From Mucilaginibacter rubeus (GTDB lineage Bacteria; Bacteroidota; Bacteroidia; Sphingobacteriales; Sphingobacteriaceae), in NCBI RefSeq assembly GCF_003286415.2, contig NZ_CP043450.1, positions 6,572,001-6,636,000 of the forward strand: a DNA stretch of 64,000 nucleotides. Direction: 5' to 3'. Made by a program: the position numbers and the translations under genes. The notes below the pieces were generated by a model that was not told where the DNA came from, searched no databases, and saw only the letters and a list, made by a program, of their open reading frames with translations. How positions within the stretch are numbered: the stretch's first letter is position 1; the number at the start of each line of letters is the position of its first letter. Of the stretch, positions 60,526 through 64,000 are shown one piece after another.

Positions 60526-61604
60526 TGGCGTTTGTATTAAACAGCGTAATTAAGATTGGTAAATACACTTTCAGGGGCGGTGTAATTGAGTTAACGATTA
60601 AGAAAAACGTTAACATGATTGTAAGCACAGCCGTGCTAAAAATACCGGGGCTGGGGCGTATTGTTTCACTTAAAAACACCATAAATAGCGCCTTGAATGT
60701 TGTAGGGCTGGGTGTGCAGGAAGCGGTACAAAATTTACCAGTTTCCAGCGTGCAAACCGGGAAGCTATTTGCCGAAGGCGACAAAGTGAGTATAGACCTC
60801 GGATATAATGGCGATTTGCGCAATGAGTTTCGCGGGTTCGTCCGTAGGGTTAACCTAACCACTCCGGTAAGTATCGAGATTGAGGGGTATGCGTGGCAGC
60901 TTCGCAACCAAAATATTTTGGCAAGCTGGAGCAAACCTACCACAGTAAAAGAGGTTTTAGCGCGAATAATTCAAGGCACGGATATAGTACTTAGCCCGGA
61001 TATTCCAACCATTAAACTAACCAATTATTACATAAAAAATGAGAATGGTTTAAAGGTGTTGGAGGACTTTCAAAAACGTATGCTGCTTACTGTGTACTTT
61101 GATGATAATGTGCTCTATGTTGGCATTCAAGAAGGACGTACTACAAATACCGCCGCAGGCCAAACGGGTACACTGGCAGAGGTTAAATATAGCATTGGAT
61201 ATAACTGCGCCGCCAACCAAAAAGATTTAAAACAAAGGCTGGCTAAAGATAATCTGGTGCGCGTTCGCCTTAAAACAAAAGGTAAAAACGGGAAACATAT
61301 TTTATATGAAGCTGGCGACCTAAACGGCTCTATTTACGAAAGAATAATACCGTTTAGCAATGATGAAAACTACCTTAAAACGAAGGCAGACGGTTTTTTA
61401 AAGCGGCTTAAGTATGATGGGTACGAAGGCTCAATTACCGGCTTTTTACAACCTTACTGCCAGCCGGGATGGAAAGGTACAATCATAGATAAAAGATTTG
61501 ACGGGGCGCGTGCGGGTACATACTTCGTGCCCGGTATAGAAGTAACATTCGGTGTTCGTGGTGCACGCCGCAAAACCGAAATAACGTATCGTTTAGATGT
61601 CTGA
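60525..61604 (+). CDS. baseplate hub protein (Mu gpP / gpD-like)
   Basis: The 359-residue product has VDLGY-like SIDLGYNGDLRNEFRGFV and VEGYAWQLRNQNILASW, hub features. Its C-terminal PYCQPGWKGTIIDKRFDG is as in late-control D proteins. It forms the trimer holding the spike. Confidence 0.78.
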   Translation: MAFVLNSVIKIGKYTFRGGVIELTIKKNVNMIVSTAVLKIPGLGRIVSLKNTINSALNVVGLGVQEAVQNLPVSSVQTGKLFAEGDKVSIDLGYNGDLRNEFRGFVRRVNLTTPVSIEIEGYAWQLRNQNILASWSKPTTVKEVLARIIQGTDIVLSPDIPTIKLTNYYIKNENGLKVLEDFQKRMLLTVYFDDNVLYVGIQEGRTTNTAAGQTGTLAEVKYSIGYNCAANQKDLKQRLAKDNLVRVRLKTKGKNGKHILYEAGDLNGSIYERIIPFSNDENYLKTKADGFLKRLKYDGYEGSITGFLQPYCQPGWKGTIIDKRFDGARAGTYFVPGIEVTFGVRGARRKTEITYRLDV

Positions 61605-62061
61605 AAAACTAAGAAAACTGCGCGAAGACTTTTTGGAGGCCGCCCACGCCGGAGGCCCTCCCGCTATCTATGACGCAACTGTTTTAGATGTGGATAACGA
61701 GGCGTATACCTGCACAATTGATCTGGACGGCATAGAATTACCAAATATCAGGCTACGTGCCATAGTGAGTAATTCGCACAGTGTCGACGTATTGCCCTCG
61801 GTTGGTTCGGCTGTGCTTGTAGCAAAATTGGACGTTGATGATTTTATAATTATCGCCAGCGATGTAATAACGGATTGGCGGGTAACCGTGGGCACTACAT
61901 CTGTAGCCATTGACACTGGAGGCGTTGAGATAAGTAAAGGCGACGAAACGCTAAAAAATATTTTAACGGATTTGATCGCCGCCGTTTTGACAATTGCGGC
62001 AGCGAAAGACGCAGCCGCTTTAAAACAGCTTTTAACCAGAGTTAACAACCTTTTAAAATGA
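61597..62061 (+). CDS. baseplate spike protein (gp45/gpV-like OB fold)
   Basis: In this 154-residue protein, IYDATVLDVDNEAYTCTIDL and VDVLPSVGSAVLVAKLDVDD form the OB fold of spike proteins, followed by a short repeat region and a helical tail. It overlaps the hub gene by 8 bp. Confidence 0.75.
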   Translation: MSEKLRKLREDFLEAAHAGGPPAIYDATVLDVDNEAYTCTIDLDGIELPNIRLRAIVSNSHSVDVLPSVGSAVLVAKLDVDDFIIIASDVITDWRVTVGTTSVAIDTGGVEISKGDETLKNILTDLIAAVLTIAAAKDAAALKQLLTRVNNLLK

Positions 62062-62276
62062 GTTTAAATACGGTAAAGCTTAAGCAGGATTTAAAAGATT
62101 TATACGAGGCCTCCCAGAACGATACAGGGACAGCCGAAGAAAATCTGGAGACTTTTTTAAATGCTTTCGTAAGCGCTATAGAAACGTTTGTAAAGTCTGG
62201 CGCTGTGATTTACATAGATGGTTTAACCGCTGGCACTAATCCAGTAGTCGGCACATTTAACGGCAAAATAGAATGA
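62058..62276 (+). CDS. small baseplate-region protein, unknown
   Basis: 72 residues, helical with a beta end (AVIYIDGLTAG). Overlaps both neighbours by 4 bp. Confidence 0.55.
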   Translation: MSLNTVKLKQDLKDLYEASQNDTGTAEENLETFLNAFVSAIETFVKSGAVIYIDGLTAGTNPVVGTFNGKIE

Positions 62277-62560
62277 TTGATTATTTAGAAGATGAGGACG
62301 GCGATTGTCTGTTTGCCGGAGGTGACTTTGCGAAGGGAGAAAGCAATCAACAACAACAAAAAAAGATCTTGCTATCAGACCCCGGCGAATATAAACAAGC
62401 GCCTACCGCAACGGTCGGTTTATCAAGGTTTTTAAACGATGATAGCACAGATGATTTGCTCCGCGAAATCCGCATTAAATATAGCGCGGATGGAATGAAG
62501 GTAAACGGGATGGGCTTTGTAAGCGGTAAACTCAATATAGACGCTGATTATGCAAGTTGA
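62273..62560 (+). CDS. gp25/gpW-like baseplate wedge protein (probable)
   Basis: In this 95-residue protein, KKILLSDPGEYKQAPTATVG then LSRFLNDD fits the gp25/W signature (LxTxPGExxxxPxxGxGL). It is ordered before a J-like protein as in Mu gp46-47. Confidence 0.65.
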   Translation: MIDYLEDEDGDCLFAGGDFAKGESNQQQQKKILLSDPGEYKQAPTATVGLSRFLNDDSTDDLLREIRIKYSADGMKVNGMGFVSGKLNIDADYAS

Positions 62561-62834
62561 AATAAAAGCCAGGCAAACACCGCATGATATTGCTATTCAG
62601 TGCGGCGGTACGCTTGATAGCATTTTTGAGGCCGCCGAATTAATGGGCATTGACGTTACCGACGAAGTTAAACCGGGTACAATTGTTACCGCCCCGGCCA
62701 TCGCTGTACAAGACGTAGCGGATTATTTCAGGAAATACAAAATTTCTCCGGCATCTGCCACAACAGAACTGGAGGCGCTATTACCAGAGGGCGTGGAATT
62801 CTGGGCAATTGAATACGACTTTATAGTTTCCTAA
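62550..62834 (+). CDS. LysM-like tail protein
   Basis: 94 residues; ARQTPHDIAIQCGGTLDSIF then VKPGTIVTAP resembles a LysM unit, seen in tail hub proteins. Overlaps the J-like gene start. Confidence 0.6.
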   Translation: MQVEIKARQTPHDIAIQCGGTLDSIFEAAELMGIDVTDEVKPGTIVTAPAIAVQDVADYFRKYKISPASATTELEALLPEGVEFWAIEYDFIVS

Positions 62835-63664
62835 TGGCACAAACGATAGATTACTGGTATAAGCAAATAATTAACCGCGTTTATGCCGATGAAAAATTAA
62901 GCGAACTAAACAGCACAAGCGCCGTAGCGGATTACAAGCTTTGGGCTTACATCGTAGCATCTGTAATTTGGACGCTTGACACGCTTTTTGATAAGCACCG
63001 TGCCGCCATCGAAGCTTTGCTGGCCCTACTAAAGCCGCATACATTACGCTGGTATCGTGATTTAGCGTTGCGCTTTCAATATGGACAGGCTTTAATTCCA
63101 GATAGTGACAAATATGCAAACGTAGGGTTAGACGATGCTGCAATCGCCGCGCAAAAGATAATCGAGCAGGCCGCTGTAGTTGAAAACGATGACGGCAGTT
63201 TGAGAATGAAAGTTGTTAAACTGATTGATGATGACTATGCACAGTTAACAGATCAGGAAAAACTTTCGTTTGTCGCTTACATCAAAAGTTGTAAAGATGC
63301 CGGAGTGCGTGTAAATATTGATAGCCTGCCGCCTGATGGCTTAAAACTTGTTTTGAGCATCTATTACGACCCCCTTGTTTTAAACGCCGCTGGAGAGCGA
63401 ATAGACGCGGCCAGCACAGCGCCTGTTATTGATGCTGTTAATAACTATTTAAAGAACCTGCAATTTAACGGGGAGTTTGCCAAAACAAGATTGTCAGATG
63501 CGATACAGCTTGTTGATGGTGTGCAACTGGTTTCCCTTGCCAGCGCACAGGCGCAATATGGTTTAAGGCCATTTGAAGAAATTAACGAAAGGTACATCCC
63601 AGATGCCGGATACCTGCGGGTTACTGATGGCGGATTTACTATAACCTACGTGCCTTATGTTTAA
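62834..63664 (+). CDS. baseplate J-like protein
   Basis: The 276-residue product. C-terminal region VRVNIDSLPPDGLKLVLSIY with APVIDAVNNYLKNLQFNGEF follows the baseplate J pattern. Shorter than Mu gp47. Overlaps the next gene by 8 bp. Confidence 0.7.
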   Translation: MAQTIDYWYKQIINRVYADEKLSELNSTSAVADYKLWAYIVASVIWTLDTLFDKHRAAIEALLALLKPHTLRWYRDLALRFQYGQALIPDSDKYANVGLDDAAIAAQKIIEQAAVVENDDGSLRMKVVKLIDDDYAQLTDQEKLSFVAYIKSCKDAGVRVNIDSLPPDGLKLVLSIYYDPLVLNAAGERIDAASTAPVIDAVNNYLKNLQFNGEFAKTRLSDAIQLVDGVQLVSLASAQAQYGLRPFEEINERYIPDAGYLRVTDGGFTITYVPYV

Positions 63665-64000
63665 TATCAATTATGACAGGTGGGTAATGCTTATGCTGCC
63701 TATGAGGAAGCGTAAGGCAAAGTTATTTGCATGGCTGCGGGCATTGTGTACGCCCGTGGTTATCATGTATAATATCTTTTTAGCCAAGCGCTCCGCCGAT
63801 CTGTACAACGTATTGCATGACAGCCGCGTGTTTAGCCTTGAAGCGATGCTCAACGATAGGTTTGATAACATAGAGCGGCGCATTTACATAGATGACGGCT
63901 TTGCGTTTGACAGGATTTACATTTTTCAACCAGACGAAAACAAGCCGCTTTATTTAGGCAGCGTGCCTTTACACAATGAAGGTGATTACGCAGACACCGG
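63657..64000 (+). CDS. phage tail protein, 3' truncated by window
   Basis: The ATG at 63657 opens a frame to the window end (MFNINYDRWVMLMLPMRKRK and onward), about 114 codons. By position it may be the gp48/I-like baseplate protein. No domain recognised. Confidence 0.5.
   Translation, partial: MFNINYDRWVMLMLPMRKRKAKLFAWLRALCTPVVIMYNIFLAKRSADLYNVLHDSRVFSLEAMLNDRFDNIERRIYIDDGFAFDRIYIFQPDENKPLYLGSVPLHNEGDYADT

Larger units (their letters stand above)
32558..64000 (+). mobile_element. Mu-like transposable prophage (left and middle parts; right end outside window)
   Basis: The order repressor, Ner-like, MuA, MuB, Gam, GemA, Mor-like, then TerL, portal, MuF, gpG, protease-scaffold, capsid, sheath, tube, tape measure and baseplate matches Mu-type phages of Bacteroidota. 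The left boundary is not fixed: it must lie between the terminator at 32378 and the repressor end at 32693. A candidate is just before the first YTTGCWWCMATY site at 32562. The target duplication cannot be seen because the right end is missing. Confidence 0.9.

Overview
The window reads as chromosome of a Bacteroidota species, most likely a Sphingobacteriaceae close to Mucilaginibacter or Pedobacter (inference). The reasons are gldD, an IPExxxVDY protein, a hybrid two-component system with an AraC output domain, TTTG / TAnnTTTG promoters, and intergenic REP-like repeats built on GTCATTGCGAGGTACGAAGC.

Positions 1 to about 32,550 are ordinary chromosome. They hold the 3' end of an ATP-dependent DNA ligase, a MaoC hydratase, nadD, gmk, a YicC nuclease, rnc-fabF-acpP, pyk, a TPR-type hybrid sensor kinase, aroE-gldD, a LutB-like iron-sulfur protein, an M28 peptidase, rpiB, tatC, the lipid cluster DUF177-rpmF-plsX-fabH / accB-accC, a subtilisin-like protease, an ALDH7 dehydrogenase, a TPR protein and a phosphosulfolactate synthase homologue. 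The genes between them are separated by unusual word-like inverted repeats.

Positions from about 32,550 to the window end are the left and middle parts of a Mu-like transposable prophage with a contractile tail; its right end lies outside the window. The early region is: S24 repressor (-), palindromic operators, Ner-like regulator, a small secreted protein, MuA-type DDE transposase and MuB-type ATPase. It is followed by many small early/middle genes, including Gam, a RecA-like ATPase, an ASCH protein and a GemA (DUF1018) gene split by a frame change. A Mor-like HTH gene with a clear host-type promoter comes next.

The late genes form two divergent blocks. The minus-strand block (51,026 down to 44,422) encodes small terminase, TerL, gp36, portal, MuF, gpG and a gpK-like protein. 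The plus-strand block (51,293 to the end) encodes protease/scaffold, major capsid, lysis genes, sheath, tube, tail chaperones, tape measure and baseplate.

The most striking signal is at the portal-MuF junction. A canonical T-TTT-TTC slippery heptamer lies 5 nt before a GC-rich stem-loop, right at the portal stop codon. The MuF frame has no ATG or GTG start there and carries a C-terminal PBECR-like nuclease domain. I infer a programmed -1 frameshift that makes a portal-MuF-nuclease fusion. A second, expected -1 frameshift (A-AAA-AAG plus hairpin) sits in the tail-assembly chaperone gene.
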